Source of the DNA: an uncultured Sphingomonas sp.
GTDB lineage: Bacteria > Pseudomonadota > Alphaproteobacteria > Sphingomonadales > Sphingomonadaceae
Reading direction: 5' to 3'
DNA length: 64,000 nt
NCBI RefSeq assembly: GCF_934560975.1
Contig: NZ_CAKTFO010000005.1
Span: forward strand, 62,001 to 126,000
The notes beneath the pieces were generated by a model. It made no database searches. It saw only the letters and a program-made list of their open reading frames with translations, and was not told where the DNA came from. Position 1 is the first letter of the stretch; each line of letters starts with the position of its first letter. Position numbers and translations under genes: made by a program. Below, in pieces: positions 9,664-18,895 of this stretch.

Positions 9664-9984
9664 ATGAGCGACGCCGTCCTGATCCTCTCCACCGCCGCCT
9701 CGCCGGAGGAGGCGTCGCGCATCGCCGACGCGCTGGTTGCGGACGGGCTCGCCGCCTGCGTCCAGATGGCGGCGGTGCAGAGCTGCTACCGCTGGCAGGG
9801 CGCGATCGAACATGCGCAGGAAATCCGGCTGGAGATCAAGACCACGGCCGATCGGGCGGAGGCCGCCGCCGCCCGCCTCCGCGCGCTGCACAGCTATGAC
9901 GTGCCGGAAATCCTGATCGTGCCGATCCTGGGCGGATCGGCCGATTACCTCGCCTGGATCGCGGCGTCAGTCGAACAGACTTGA
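9664..9984 (+). CDS. cutA: Divalent-cation tolerance protein CutA
   Basis: A 106-aa CutA1-fold protein, a small trimeric cytoplasmic protein linked to divalent metal tolerance. Family features are LAACVQM with its conserved cysteine, SCYRWQGAIEHAQE and the C-terminal HSYDVPEILIVPI. A strong GGAGGAG ribosome site sits just before tandem ATG codons at 9661 and 9664. The 3' end overlaps the convergent prs gene by 18 bp. Confidence 0.92.
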   Translation: MSDAVLILSTAASPEEASRIADALVADGLAACVQMAAVQSCYRWQGAIEHAQEIRLEIKTTADRAEAAAARLRALHSYDVPEILIVPILGGSADYLAWIAASVEQT

Positions 9985-10902
9985 GACCGAGCTTTCGTCG
10001 GAAATGCGGCGGATCGCCTCACCCAGCAGCGGCGCGATCTGGAGGTGGCGGATCTTGCCCGCGTCCAGCACCGCCTGCGGCGCGGCGATCGAGTCAGTGA
10101 TCACCAGCTCGCGCAGCATGGAATGGTCGACCCTTGCCACCGCGCCGCCAGACAGCACGCCGTGGCTGACATAGGCGACCACATCCTCCGCCCCCGCCGC
10201 GCGCAGCGCCTTGGCCGCGTTGCACAGCGTGCCGGCCGAATCGACGATGTCGTCCACCAGGATGCAGAAACGGCCCGCCACGTCGCCGATGATGTTCATC
10301 ACCTCGCTCTCGCCCGGGCGTTCGCGGCGCTTGTCGACGATGGCGAGCGGGGCATTGTCCAGCCTTTTGGCCAGGCTGCGCGCGCGCACCACGCCGCCGA
10401 CGTCGGGCGACACCACCATCAGGTTGCGCCCCGCGAACCGCGCCTTGATGTCGGCCGACATGACCGGCGCGGCATAGAGATTGTCGGTCGGAATATCGAA
10501 GAAACCCTGGATCTGCCCGGCGTGGAGGTCGACCGACAGGACGCGGTTGGCGCCCGCCGCCGTGATCAGGTTCGCCACCAGCTTGGCGGAAATGGGCGTG
10601 CGCGGGCCGGGCTTCCGGTCCTGCCGGGCATAGCCGAAATAGGGAACCACCGCCGTGATCCGCCGGGCCGACGCACGGCGCAGCGCGTCGATCATGATCA
10701 GCAATTCCATCAGATTGTCGTTGGTCGGATAGCCGGTCGACTGCAGCACGAACACGTCCTCGCCGCGGACATTTTCGTGGATTTCGACGAACACTTCCTC
10801 ATCGGCGAAGCGACGGACCGAGGCATCGGTCAGCTTGATCTCCAGATAGTTCGCCACGGCCTGCGCGAGCACCGCATTGGCGTTTCCGGTCATCAGCTTC
10901 AT
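9967..10902 (-). CDS. prs: Ribose-phosphate pyrophosphokinase
   Basis: A 311-aa PRPP synthetase, making the PRPP precursor of nucleotides, histidine and tryptophan from ribose 5-phosphate and ATP. The Mg/ATP region DLHAGQIQGFF, the flexible-loop segment VSPDVGGVVRARSLAKRL and the PRPP-binding loop VDDIVDSAGTL are all present and in order. Length is that of the bacterial class I enzyme. It is convergent with cutA and separated by 64 bp from the downstream end of the Sua5-type gene. Confidence 0.95.
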   Translation of the reverse strand: MKLMTGNANAVLAQAVANYLEIKLTDASVRRFADEEVFVEIHENVRGEDVFVLQSTGYPTNDNLMELLIMIDALRRASARRITAVVPYFGYARQDRKPGPRTPISAKLVANLITAAGANRVLSVDLHAGQIQGFFDIPTDNLYAAPVMSADIKARFAGRNLMVVSPDVGGVVRARSLAKRLDNAPLAIVDKRRERPGESEVMNIIGDVAGRFCILVDDIVDSAGTLCNAAKALRAAGAEDVVAYVSHGVLSGGAVARVDHSMLRELVITDSIAAPQAVLDAGKIRHLQIAPLLGEAIRRISDESSVSSLFD

Positions 10903-10966
10903 CGATCAGTATATCCCCGCATTGCCTGTCGCCCCTCTAGCGAGTGGGGCAGGCATAAGAAAGGCA

Positions 10967-11896
10967 TCACGCGGCGGCCCGCCGCAGCCGGTCGTTGATC
11001 GCCAAACCCAGCCCCACATGCGGGACGGGCGCCACGGCGATGGCGCGCGCCGGCGACCGGTCGGCCGCATGGAGCAGGTCGAACAGCCGCGCCGCCGCCT
11101 CCACCAGGTCGCCGAAGGCCGAGAGCGTATCATCGCCCGGCACCGGGCCGAAGCCGATCAGCCACTCGCCGGGCTCCGCTGCCTCCGCCTCCAGCCGCAC
11201 CGGCTTGGACGGGGCATAATGTTGCGTCAGCTGCCCCGGCGCCTCGATCCGGCCGGTTGCCGCCTCCGCGAGCGGCAGGCCCGCCGCCGCCAGCGCCGCC
11301 GCGTCGATCGGTCCGGGACGCAGCAGCCGCAGGCGGTCCGGCTCCACCGCGACGATGGTGGATTCGAGCCCCATCGCGCTCGCGCCCCCGTCGATCACCA
11401 GCGGGATGCGGCCTTCCAACGAGCGGAGGACATGGTCGGCGCGCGTCGGGCTGATCGTGCCGCTGGCATTGGCCGATGGCGCCGCCAGCGGCACGCCCGC
11501 TGCCGCCAGCACGGCCCGCATCACCGGATGGGCGGGCACGCGCAGGCCGACCGTGGCGAGCCCCGCCGTCGCCAGCGACGCCACCCGGCTCCCCTCGCGC
11601 AACGGCAGCACCATGGTCAGCGGGCCCGGCCAGAATGCCCGCGCCAGCCGTTCCGCCGCGTCCGACAGCGACGCCAGCGCCCGCGCCTGCCCGACATCAG
11701 GGACATGCACGATCAGGGGATTGAAGGACGGCCGCCCCTTGGCCGCATAGATCGCCGCCACCGCCGCGCCGTCGGTTGCGTCCGCCGCCAGGCCGTAGAC
11801 CGTCTCGGTCGGCACCGCCACCGGCTGCCCCGCCGCGATCAGCTCCGCCGCGCGGGCGACGGCATCAGGGCCGAAAGGAATGTGCTCCGTCTTCAC
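10967..11896 (-). CDS. L-threonylcarbamoyladenylate synthase, Sua5 type
   Basis: A 309-aa protein with an N-terminal YrdC domain (VPTETVYGLAADATDG, KGRPSFNPLIVHV) and a C-terminal Sua5 domain carrying the QLTQHYAPSKPV motif. It makes threonylcarbamoyl-AMP for the t6A37 modification of ANN-decoding tRNAs. Length matches the long Sua5 form rather than the short TsaC. The next gene on the same strand (prs) follows after 64 bp. Confidence 0.93.
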   Translation of the reverse strand: MKTEHIPFGPDAVARAAELIAAGQPVAVPTETVYGLAADATDGAAVAAIYAAKGRPSFNPLIVHVPDVGQARALASLSDAAERLARAFWPGPLTMVLPLREGSRVASLATAGLATVGLRVPAHPVMRAVLAAAGVPLAAPSANASGTISPTRADHVLRSLEGRIPLVIDGGASAMGLESTIVAVEPDRLRLLRPGPIDAAALAAAGLPLAEAATGRIEAPGQLTQHYAPSKPVRLEAEAAEPGEWLIGFGPVPGDDTLSAFGDLVEAAARLFDLLHAADRSPARAIAVAPVPHVGLGLAINDRLRRAAA

Positions 11897-11950
11897 GCCG
11901 CGCGCCTAGCAGCCCTGCCGCCCCAAGCCCAATCGCTTAAACGCGCGCGT

Positions 11951-12298
11951 TCAGACCTGCACCCGCTCCAGCAGGTCGGCGGCATCGATGCCGAGCCGGC
12001 GGATCCGCGCCGCAATCGCCGGCCATTCCCCGTCGAGGAATTGCGCGCGCGCGGCGGAGCGCAGCCGCTCGGTCGCGCCATCCTCCACGAACATGCCGAC
12101 GCCGCGCCGCACGGTGACCAGCCCATCGTCCTGAAAGCTTTGATAGGCCTTGGCGACGGTCAGCGGATTGGCCCCCTGCTCCGCCGCAAAGGCTCGTACG
12201 GAGGGCAAGGCATCGCCTTCGCGGATGCGGCCGTCGAGGATCATGGCGACGATCTCGTCGCGCAGGCGGAGGTAGACGGGACGTTCGGGCATCGGCAT
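11951..12298 (-). CDS. GntR-family transcriptional regulator, YtrA-like
   Basis: A 115-aa repressor-like protein with an N-terminal winged helix (YLRLRDEIVAMILDG, GDALPSVRAFAAEQGANPLTVAKAYQ) and only a short C-terminal helical tail, the layout of the YtrA subfamily. The start is either of two close ATGs (12298 or 12292). A perfect 18-bp palindrome lies 8 bp upstream of the start, a likely autoregulatory operator. YtrA regulators usually sit beside ABC transporter genes; none is here, so the target beyond its own gene is unknown. Confidence 0.85.
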   Translation of the reverse strand: MPMPERPVYLRLRDEIVAMILDGRIREGDALPSVRAFAAEQGANPLTVAKAYQSFQDDGLVTVRRGVGMFVEDGATERLRSAARAQFLDGEWPAIAARIRRLGIDAADLLERVQV

Positions 12299-12305
12299 GG
12301 CGTCA

Positions 12306-12323
12306 TGCTGTGCTAACACAGCA
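12306..12323. promoter_or_regulatory. Palindromic operator upstream of the GntR gene
   Basis: A perfect inverted repeat TGCTGTG-CTAA-CACAGCA lies immediately upstream of the GntR start, between it and the end of the nitroreductase gene. Position and symmetry fit autorepression by the dimeric regulator; this is inferred, not shown. Confidence 0.6.
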
Positions 12324-12338
12324 CCTCGGAAAGAGCAA

Positions 12339-12917
12339 TCAGCCCTGCCAGATGCGGACCACCGAGGCGCGCTCCGGCCGGGGCCGTTCGTCCAGCGCGC
12401 GCGACGGCGTGCCGAGGAACATGAAGCCGGCAATCCGCTCGCCCGGCTGACCGAACGCACCCCGCACCATGTCGGAATAGGCCGCCCAGCCGGTCAGCCA
12501 GCCACCCACCAGCCCCTCGGCATGGGTTGCGACCAGCAAAGCCATGCACGCGGCGCCGGCCGACAATTCCTGCTCCCAGATCGGGATGTGGCTGGCATGG
12601 GCCGGGGCGGACAGGACCACCACCAGCGCCGGCGCCTGCATCGCGAACTGGTGCACCGCCTCCAGCTCGACCTTGCCCGGTTCCGGCCGCTCGGCGCGAT
12701 AGGCCCGCTCCAGCAGGGTGGCAAAGGCCGCGCGCCTGTCGTCGGGCACGACCACCAGCCGCCAGGGCGCCAGCTTGCCATGGTCGGGCACGCGGGTCGC
12801 GGCATGGAGGATGCGGTCGAGCTGTTCCACCGTCGGCCCTGGCCCGGTCATGTCGCGCGGCTTGCCCGAACGGCGCGTCGCCATCAGCGCGGCGGGGGAG
12901 GAAAGATCGTTGAACAT
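12339..12917 (-). CDS. Nitroreductase family protein
   Basis: A 192-aa FMN-dependent nitroreductase-fold protein. The RRSGKPRDM motif near the N-terminus binds FMN phosphate, PDHGKLAPWR is the typical second motif, and GGWLTGWAAYSD and MFLGTPS are in the expected places. It resembles the YdjA/TdsD-like subgroup. The start at 12917 was chosen for the compact N-terminus. The 155-bp gap to the divergent peptide transporter probably holds both promoters. Confidence 0.88.
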   Translation of the reverse strand: MFNDLSSPAALMATRRSGKPRDMTGPGPTVEQLDRILHAATRVPDHGKLAPWRLVVVPDDRRAAFATLLERAYRAERPEPGKVELEAVHQFAMQAPALVVVLSAPAHASHIPIWEQELSAGAACMALLVATHAEGLVGGWLTGWAAYSDMVRGAFGQPGERIAGFMFLGTPSRALDERPRPERASVVRIWQG

Positions 12918-13072
12918 GCGCCCTCCAACTGTGTCCCTGACCGCACAGCACGAACGCGCGCCGCAAGGCAACCCCGCGTCGTCACGCAACAATCTTCTTC
13001 ACACGCGCAATTTCACCGCTAGTCTCCGCGCTTTCGCGCATCCGCATCCGTATTCGTTTCCGAAAGGTCCGC

Positions 13073-14863
13073 ATGGAGACCCCGACCGACTCCTCCCCGG
13101 CCGAGCCCGACATCAGTCACGTCAATCCCGCCGAGGAAAAGACGTGGTTCGGCCACCCCCGCCAGCTTGCCCGCCTGTTCACGACGGAAATGTGGGAGCG
13201 GTTCGGCTTCTACGGCATGCGGGCGCTGCTGACGCTCTACCTTGCCAAGCATTTCCTGTTCGACGACCGGACGACCAACGGCCTGTATGGCGGCTTCACG
13301 GCCCTGGTCTACCTGACCCCGCTGGTCGGCGGGCTGATCGCGGACCGCTATCTCGGCTCCAAGCGATCGGTGAAGTTCGGCGCGATCTTCATGTCGTTCG
13401 GCTATCTGCTGCTGTGCTTCGGCGGACCTACGGCCACCCCCTATGCCACGATCGACGGCCAGCGTTACGAGGTCCAGATCGACGACGTGTCCGGCACGGA
13501 GACGCAATATGTGGTCGACCAGGGCCGCCGTTTCGCGATCAAGGGGCAGGAGGACGGATCGGTCACGCTGACCGCGCCCGACGGCCAGGTGGCGCGCACG
13601 GTCGCCAAGGGCGGGTTCCAGCCCGGCGGCGACCGCAACCAGTTCTACATCGCGCTGGCGCTGCTCGGCCTGTCGTTCATCACGGTCGGCAACGGCTTCT
13701 TCAAGCCGAACATCTCCACCATCGTCGGCACGCTCTACAAGCCGGGCGACAGGCGGCGGGATGCGGGCTTCACCATCTTCTACATGGGCATCAATCTCGG
13801 CAGCCTGTTCTCGCAGCTGCTGTGCCCGTTCCTGGCGGTGGCGCTGGGCTGGTGGGCAGGCTTCCTGCTCGCGGCGATCGGCATGATGGTGTCCTTCTCG
13901 CTCATCCAGTTCGATGGCGGCAAGCTCGCCGGCTATGGCGAGCCGCCCGCCGGGCAGGCGCGCGACCGGTCGTCCCTGATCTACCTCCTGTCGGCGCTGG
14001 CGGTGCCGGTCGCCTGGTTCCTGTTCTACAACCTGATGACCGCGCCCAAGCCGGAGGCGGGGGGCGGGATCCTCGGCTATCTCGTGGCGCTGCCGATCAT
14101 GGGCAAGGTGCTGTTCGCGACCTTCCTGATTTCGGTGCCCGGCATCCTGATCTGGGCCGCGCGCGCGGGCAACCGCGCCGAGTTCCAGATGATGCTGGCG
14201 GCGATGGTGATGATCGTGTTCAACGTCGTCTTCTGGACGTTGTTCGAACAGGCCGGATCGTCGCTGACCCTCTTCGCGGACCGCAACACCGACCTCAGCA
14301 TCTTCGGCCTGTTCAACCTCAAGGCGGGGCAGACGCAGTTCTTCAACGCCTTCTTCATCGTCGCATTGGCGCCGATCTTCTCGATCATGTGGAACGGGCT
14401 GGCGCGGCGCGGGCGCGAGCCGTCGACGCCGGTCAAGTTCGGCATCGCCCTGATCGGGGTGGGCCTGGGCTTCCTGGTGCTGGTGTTCGGCGCGCGCTTC
14501 GCCGGGCCCGACTTCAAGGTGTCGGTGTGGTGGCTGGCCTTGCTCTACGCCATCCACTCGGCGGCGGAGCTGTGCATCTCGCCCGTCGGCCTGTCGATGA
14601 TCACCAAGCTGTCGCTGGCGCGGATCGTCGGGCTGATGATGGGCGTGTGGTTCCTGTCGATCAGCTGCGCCCAATATGTCGCCGGCATCATCGCCCAGGT
14701 GGCCAGCGTCGAGACGGTGGGCGGCCAGGTCACCAACCTCCAGGTCAGCCTGAACACCTACAACAACGTATTCTGGACCATCGGCATCGTCTCGGCGATC
14801 ATCGGCGCGATCCTTCTTCTCCTCTCCCCGCTCATCAAGAAGTGGATGCACGGTGTCCAATAA
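13073..14863 (+). CDS. POT/PTR-family oligopeptide:proton symporter
   Basis: A 596-aa inner-membrane transporter with at least twelve hydrophobic segments. The POT signature ExxERFxxYG is visible as EMWERFGFYGMRALLTLYL in helix 1, and GNGFFKPNIST is the second family motif. A hydrophilic insert of about 70 residues (roughly 122-195) separates early helices, as in other proteobacterial and Bacteroidetes-like POT proteins. It imports di- and tripeptides. Two amidohydrolase-like exported proteins follow, the first overlapping by 11 bp, suggesting joint uptake and breakdown of peptide-like compounds. Confidence 0.9.
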   Translation: METPTDSSPAEPDISHVNPAEEKTWFGHPRQLARLFTTEMWERFGFYGMRALLTLYLAKHFLFDDRTTNGLYGGFTALVYLTPLVGGLIADRYLGSKRSVKFGAIFMSFGYLLLCFGGPTATPYATIDGQRYEVQIDDVSGTETQYVVDQGRRFAIKGQEDGSVTLTAPDGQVARTVAKGGFQPGGDRNQFYIALALLGLSFITVGNGFFKPNISTIVGTLYKPGDRRRDAGFTIFYMGINLGSLFSQLLCPFLAVALGWWAGFLLAAIGMMVSFSLIQFDGGKLAGYGEPPAGQARDRSSLIYLLSALAVPVAWFLFYNLMTAPKPEAGGGILGYLVALPIMGKVLFATFLISVPGILIWAARAGNRAEFQMMLAAMVMIVFNVVFWTLFEQAGSSLTLFADRNTDLSIFGLFNLKAGQTQFFNAFFIVALAPIFSIMWNGLARRGREPSTPVKFGIALIGVGLGFLVLVFGARFAGPDFKVSVWWLALLYAIHSAAELCISPVGLSMITKLSLARIVGLMMGVWFLSISCAQYVAGIIAQVASVETVGGQVTNLQVSLNTYNNVFWTIGIVSAIIGAILLLLSPLIKKWMHGVQ

Positions 14864-16259
14864 GCTTGCGGTTTCCCTGATCGCGCTGGCGCTCGCCGCC
14901 TGCGCGAGCGCCCCGGCGGCCAAGCCGAAGAAGGCGTCGGACGAGCCGCGCGTGCCGGCGCCGTGGACGACCGATCCCTACCCGTCGACCTACCGCGCCT
15001 ATCCGGGCACGCCGACCCTGGTGACCAACGTCACCATCTATGACGGCGAAGGCGGCCGGATCGACGGCGGCTCGGTCCTGTTCGCGGACGGCAAGATCGT
15101 GCAGGTCGACCAGAGCATCGCCGCGCCGGCGGGTGCGACGGTGATCGACGGCACCGGCAAATATCTGACGCCCGGCATCATCGACGTGCACAGCCACCTG
15201 GGCGACTATCCCTCGCCCGCCGTGGCGGCTTTGTCCGACGGCAACGAGGCGACGTCCCCCACCACCCCCGAGGTATGGGCGGAACACAGCGTCTGGCCGC
15301 AGGACCCGGGTTTCAGCCGGGCGCTCGCCAATGGCGGGGTCACCACGCTGCAGATCCTGCCCGGATCGGCCAACCTGATGGGCGGGCGTTCGGTCACGGT
15401 GAAGAACGTCTATGCCCGCACGGCGCAGGCCATGAAGTTCCCCGGCGCGCCCTATGGCTTCAAGATGGCGTGCGGCGAAAATCCCAAGCGCGTCTACGGC
15501 TCCAAGGGCCGCATGCCCGCCACCCGCATGGGCAATGTCGCGGTCGATCGCATGACCTGGCAGAAGGCGGTCGAATATAAGCGCAAGTGGGACAAGTACG
15601 AGAAGGACGGCGGCGACATCCCCGGTCGCGATCTGGCGATGGACACGCTGGCGGGCGTGATCGACGGCAAGATCCTGGTCCACAATCACTGCTACCGCGC
15701 CGACGAGATGGGCAACGTCATCGATATGGCGAAGGAATTCGGCTATCACGTCACGGCGTTCCACCACGCGGTGGAAGCCTACAAGATCGCCGACATGCTG
15801 AAGGCCAACAACATCTGCGCCGCCGTGTGGGCCGACTGGTACGGCTTCAAGATGGAAAGCTATGACGGCATCCGCGAGAATCTGGCGATCCTGCAAAAGG
15901 CCGGCGCCTGCGCGATGATCCATTCGGACGACCAGAACGGCATCCAGCGGCTGAACCAGGAAGTGGCCAAGGCGCTTGCCGCCGGCCGCCGCGCCGGGGT
16001 CGCGATCCCCGACGAGCAGGCCTGGACCTGGCTGGCCATCAATCCGGCTCGCGCGCTGGGCATCGCCGATCGCACCGGCAGCCTGAAGCCCGGCAAGATG
16101 GCGGACGCGGTGTTGTGGAACGGCAATCCGTTCAGCACCTATACGCGGCCCGAAAAGGTGTGGATCGACGGCGCTTTGCTGTACGACATCAATGATCCGA
16201 AACGACGGCCCGTATCCGATTTCGAGCTGGGCCAGCCCGGCGAGGGGGACGTGAAGTGA
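14853..16259 (+). CDS. Amidohydrolase-family lipoprotein
   Basis: A 468-aa metal-dependent hydrolase of the imidazolonepropionase-like amidohydrolase group. The N-terminus is a lipoprotein signal with lipobox LAAC at about residues 15-18, so it is exported and probably anchored to the membrane. Metal ligands appear intact: the HxH motif in IIDVHSHLGDY, later histidines in VHNHCYRADEM and TAFHHAVEAY, and the aspartate in MIHSDDQNG. It overlaps the POT transporter gene and its own stop overlaps the next gene (GTGA), giving a three-gene operon. Substrate is unknown; a dipeptide or cyclic amide is plausible. Confidence 0.88.
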   Translation: MSNKLAVSLIALALAACASAPAAKPKKASDEPRVPAPWTTDPYPSTYRAYPGTPTLVTNVTIYDGEGGRIDGGSVLFADGKIVQVDQSIAAPAGATVIDGTGKYLTPGIIDVHSHLGDYPSPAVAALSDGNEATSPTTPEVWAEHSVWPQDPGFSRALANGGVTTLQILPGSANLMGGRSVTVKNVYARTAQAMKFPGAPYGFKMACGENPKRVYGSKGRMPATRMGNVAVDRMTWQKAVEYKRKWDKYEKDGGDIPGRDLAMDTLAGVIDGKILVHNHCYRADEMGNVIDMAKEFGYHVTAFHHAVEAYKIADMLKANNICAAVWADWYGFKMESYDGIRENLAILQKAGACAMIHSDDQNGIQRLNQEVAKALAAGRRAGVAIPDEQAWTWLAINPARALGIADRTGSLKPGKMADAVLWNGNPFSTYTRPEKVWIDGALLYDINDPKRRPVSDFELGQPGEGDVK

Positions 16260-17542
16260 GGCATCTTCTTCTTGCCGCCGCCGCGCTGATCGTGGCTCCG
16301 GCCTGCGCCGACACCATTGCCATCACCGGCGGCACCGTCGCGATCGGCGACGGATCGCAGCCGATCCGGAACGGCACGGTCGTGATCCGCGATGGCCGGG
16401 TGGTGGCGGCGGGCGCGGGCGTGGCCGTTCCCGCCGGCGCGCGCACCGTGGACGCATCGGGCAAGTGGGTCTCGCCCGGCATCGTCGCCGGCTACACCAC
16501 GCTGGGCATCGTCGACGGTTACGGCATGGACGAGACCAATGACGCATCCGCCGAAAAGTCCCCCTTCTCGGCCGCCATCGACGTGTCGCCGGCGATCAAC
16601 ACCGAGAGTCAGCTGATCGCGAGCGAGCGGTCGATGGGCACCACCCGCGCGGTCGTCTCGCCGCTGCCGGGCCGGACCATCTTCGGCGGCCAGGGCGCGG
16701 TGATCGACCTCGGGTCCGACCATGATCCGCTGACCAAGGCGCGCGCCTTCCAGTTCGTGGAGTTGAGCGAGAATGCCAGGAACCTCGGCGGAGGCAGCCG
16801 GCCGGCCGCCCATGTGCTGCTGCGGGCCGCGCTCGGCGCCGCGCGCGACCCGGCGCAGGCGGCCGGGCTGGACCAGGGCGCGCTCGTCACCCGGCAGGAT
16901 GCGCTGGCGCTCCAGCCGGTGCTGGCGGGCCGGATCCCGCTGCTGGTCCATGCCGAACGGATCGCCGACATTCGCGCCACGCTGCAGATCGCGCGCGAGT
17001 TCCCCGGCATCAAGCTCGTCCTGCTGGGCGCGAGCGAGGGCTGGATGGTCGCGTCCGACATCGCCGCCGCGCGCGTGCCGGTGATCGCGGCCGCTTTGGT
17101 CGACCTGCCCGAATCGTTCGAGCGGCTGGCCGCGACCCAGTCCAATGTCGGCCGGCTGACGCGGGCCGGCGTGACCGTCGCCATCTCCACCGTCGACATT
17201 TCGGAGGGGCCGTACGAATCCTATCTGCGTCAATATGCCGGCAACCTCGTCGCCTTGCAGAAGGTGCCGGGCGCGAGCGGACTCAACTGGGGCGAGGCGC
17301 TGGCCACCATCACCTCCAGGCCGGCGCAGGCGCTGGGCATGGATGGGGAGATCGGGTCGCTCCGCGCCGGCCGCCGCGCCGACGTGGTGCTGTGGGACGG
17401 CGATCCACTGGAGGTCACCTCCGCGCCGGTGGCGGTGTGGATCGACGGCGTGGCGCAGCCGATGGTCAGCCGCCAGACCCGCCTGCGCGATCGCTACCTG
17501 ACCCCGCAGGAAGGCGCGCTTCCCAAGGCCTATGAGCGGTAA
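16256..17542 (+). CDS. Exported amidohydrolase-like protein lacking the HxH metal motif
   Basis: A 428-aa protein with a signal peptide (about residues 1-19) and the overall layout of the neighbouring amidohydrolase: an N-terminal small beta domain, a C-terminal MDGEIGSLRAGRRADVVLWDG typical of the family, and a TIM-barrel between. Where active members have HxH after the SPGI turn, it reads VSPGIVAGYTTLG, so the first metal ligands are missing. It is probably a non-catalytic partner of, or subunit with, the upstream paralogue, to which it is translationally coupled. It could instead have altered metal use. Confidence 0.82.
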   Translation: MRHLLLAAAALIVAPACADTIAITGGTVAIGDGSQPIRNGTVVIRDGRVVAAGAGVAVPAGARTVDASGKWVSPGIVAGYTTLGIVDGYGMDETNDASAEKSPFSAAIDVSPAINTESQLIASERSMGTTRAVVSPLPGRTIFGGQGAVIDLGSDHDPLTKARAFQFVELSENARNLGGGSRPAAHVLLRAALGAARDPAQAAGLDQGALVTRQDALALQPVLAGRIPLLVHAERIADIRATLQIAREFPGIKLVLLGASEGWMVASDIAAARVPVIAAALVDLPESFERLAATQSNVGRLTRAGVTVAISTVDISEGPYESYLRQYAGNLVALQKVPGASGLNWGEALATITSRPAQALGMDGEIGSLRAGRRADVVLWDGDPLEVTSAPVAVWIDGVAQPMVSRQTRLRDRYLTPQEGALPKAYER

Positions 17543-17552
17543 GGCGACATTC

Positions 17553-18890
17553 ATGACCCGCAAATATTTCGGCACGGACGGCATACGCGGCCGCACCAAC
17601 CAGCCGCCGATGACCGCCGAGATCGCGATGAAGGTGGGTCAGGCGGCGGGCGCCTATTTCCTGCGCGGCTCGCATCGCCATCGCGTGCTGATCGGCAAGG
17701 ATACGCGCCTGTCCGGCTATATGGTGGAGTCGGCGCTGACCGCCGGCTTCACCAGCGTCGGCATGGACGTGGTGCTGGTCGGGCCGATGCCGACCCCGGC
17801 GGTGGCGATGCTGACCCGCTCGATGCGCGCCGATCTGGGCGTGATGGTGTCGGCCAGCCACAATCCGTTCGCCGACAACGGCATCAAGTTGTTCGGGCCG
17901 GACGGCTATAAATTGTCGGACGAGGCCGAGGCGGAGATCGAGCGGATGATCGACGGCGCGCCGCCGCTCGCGCCATCGGAGGGTATCGGCCGCGCCCGCC
18001 GGATCGACGACGCGCAAGGCCGCTATATCCACGCCGCCAAATCGAGCTTCCCCGAACATCTCAGGCTGGACGGGCTGCGGGTGGTGATCGATTGCGCCAA
18101 CGGGGCCGCCTACAAGGTGGCGCCCACCGCCTTGTGGGAATTGGGGGCGGAACTGATCCAGCTCGGCGTCGACCCCAATGGCGTCAACATCAACGACAAG
18201 GTCGGCTCCACCGCGCCCCAGGCGTTGCAGGCGAAGGTGGTCGAAACCCGCGCCGACATCGGCATCGCGCTGGACGGCGATGCCGACCGACTGATCGTGG
18301 TCGATGACTTGGGGCAGATCGTCGACGGCGACCAGCTGATGGCGCTGATCGCCACCGCCGCCGCGCGCGACGGCCGGCTGAACGGCAATGCCGTGGTCGC
18401 CACCATCATGTCCAACCTCGGCCTGGAACGGCTGCTGGGGGAGAAGGGCATCACCCTTCACCGCACCCCCGTCGGCGATCGTTATGTGGTGGAGGCGATG
18501 CGCCAGGGCGGCTTCAACATCGGCGGCGAACAATCCGGCCACATCGTGCTGGCCGATCACGCCACCACCGGCGACGGGCTGGTCGCGGCGTTGCAGGTGA
18601 TGGCCGAACTGGTCGCCAGCGGACAGCCGGCGCACCGCCTGCTGCGCCAGTTCGATCCCCTGCCGCAACTCCTCAAGAATGTCCGCTTCACCGGCGGCGC
18701 GCCGCTGGACGGCGACACGGTCAAGGCGACCATTGCGGCAGCCGAGGCGGAGCTGGGCGGCACCGGCCGGCTGGTGATCCGCAAGTCCGGCACCGAACCC
18801 CTGATCCGCGTCATGGCGGAGGGCGAGGACCAGGCGCTGGTGGCTGACGTGGTGGATCGCATCTGCGACGCCGTCCGCAAGGCGGGCTGA
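17553..18890 (+). CDS. glmM: Phosphoglucosamine mutase
   Basis: A 445-aa alpha-D-phosphohexomutase that interconverts glucosamine 6- and 1-phosphate for UDP-GlcNAc, peptidoglycan and LPS. The start KYFGTDGIRG, the phosphoserine loop VSASHNPFADNGIK, the metal loop DGDADRLI and the phosphate-binding RKSGTEPLIRVM are all present. The start at 17553 (MTRKYFG) matches the family; the longer reading from 17532 overlaps the previous gene. Confidence 0.96.
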   Translation: MTRKYFGTDGIRGRTNQPPMTAEIAMKVGQAAGAYFLRGSHRHRVLIGKDTRLSGYMVESALTAGFTSVGMDVVLVGPMPTPAVAMLTRSMRADLGVMVSASHNPFADNGIKLFGPDGYKLSDEAEAEIERMIDGAPPLAPSEGIGRARRIDDAQGRYIHAAKSSFPEHLRLDGLRVVIDCANGAAYKVAPTALWELGAELIQLGVDPNGVNINDKVGSTAPQALQAKVVETRADIGIALDGDADRLIVVDDLGQIVDGDQLMALIATAAARDGRLNGNAVVATIMSNLGLERLLGEKGITLHRTPVGDRYVVEAMRQGGFNIGGEQSGHIVLADHATTGDGLVAALQVMAELVASGQPAHRLLRQFDPLPQLLKNVRFTGGAPLDGDTVKATIAAAEAELGGTGRLVIRKSGTEPLIRVMAEGEDQALVADVVDRICDAVRKAG

Positions 18891-18895
18891 GCCAT

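Noticed and set aside
13019..14923. A 634-residue minus-strand frame opposite the peptide transporter
   Set aside because: Its composition (Asp/His/Arg/Gln-rich, no domains) is antisense-like, while the plus strand has clear POT motifs.
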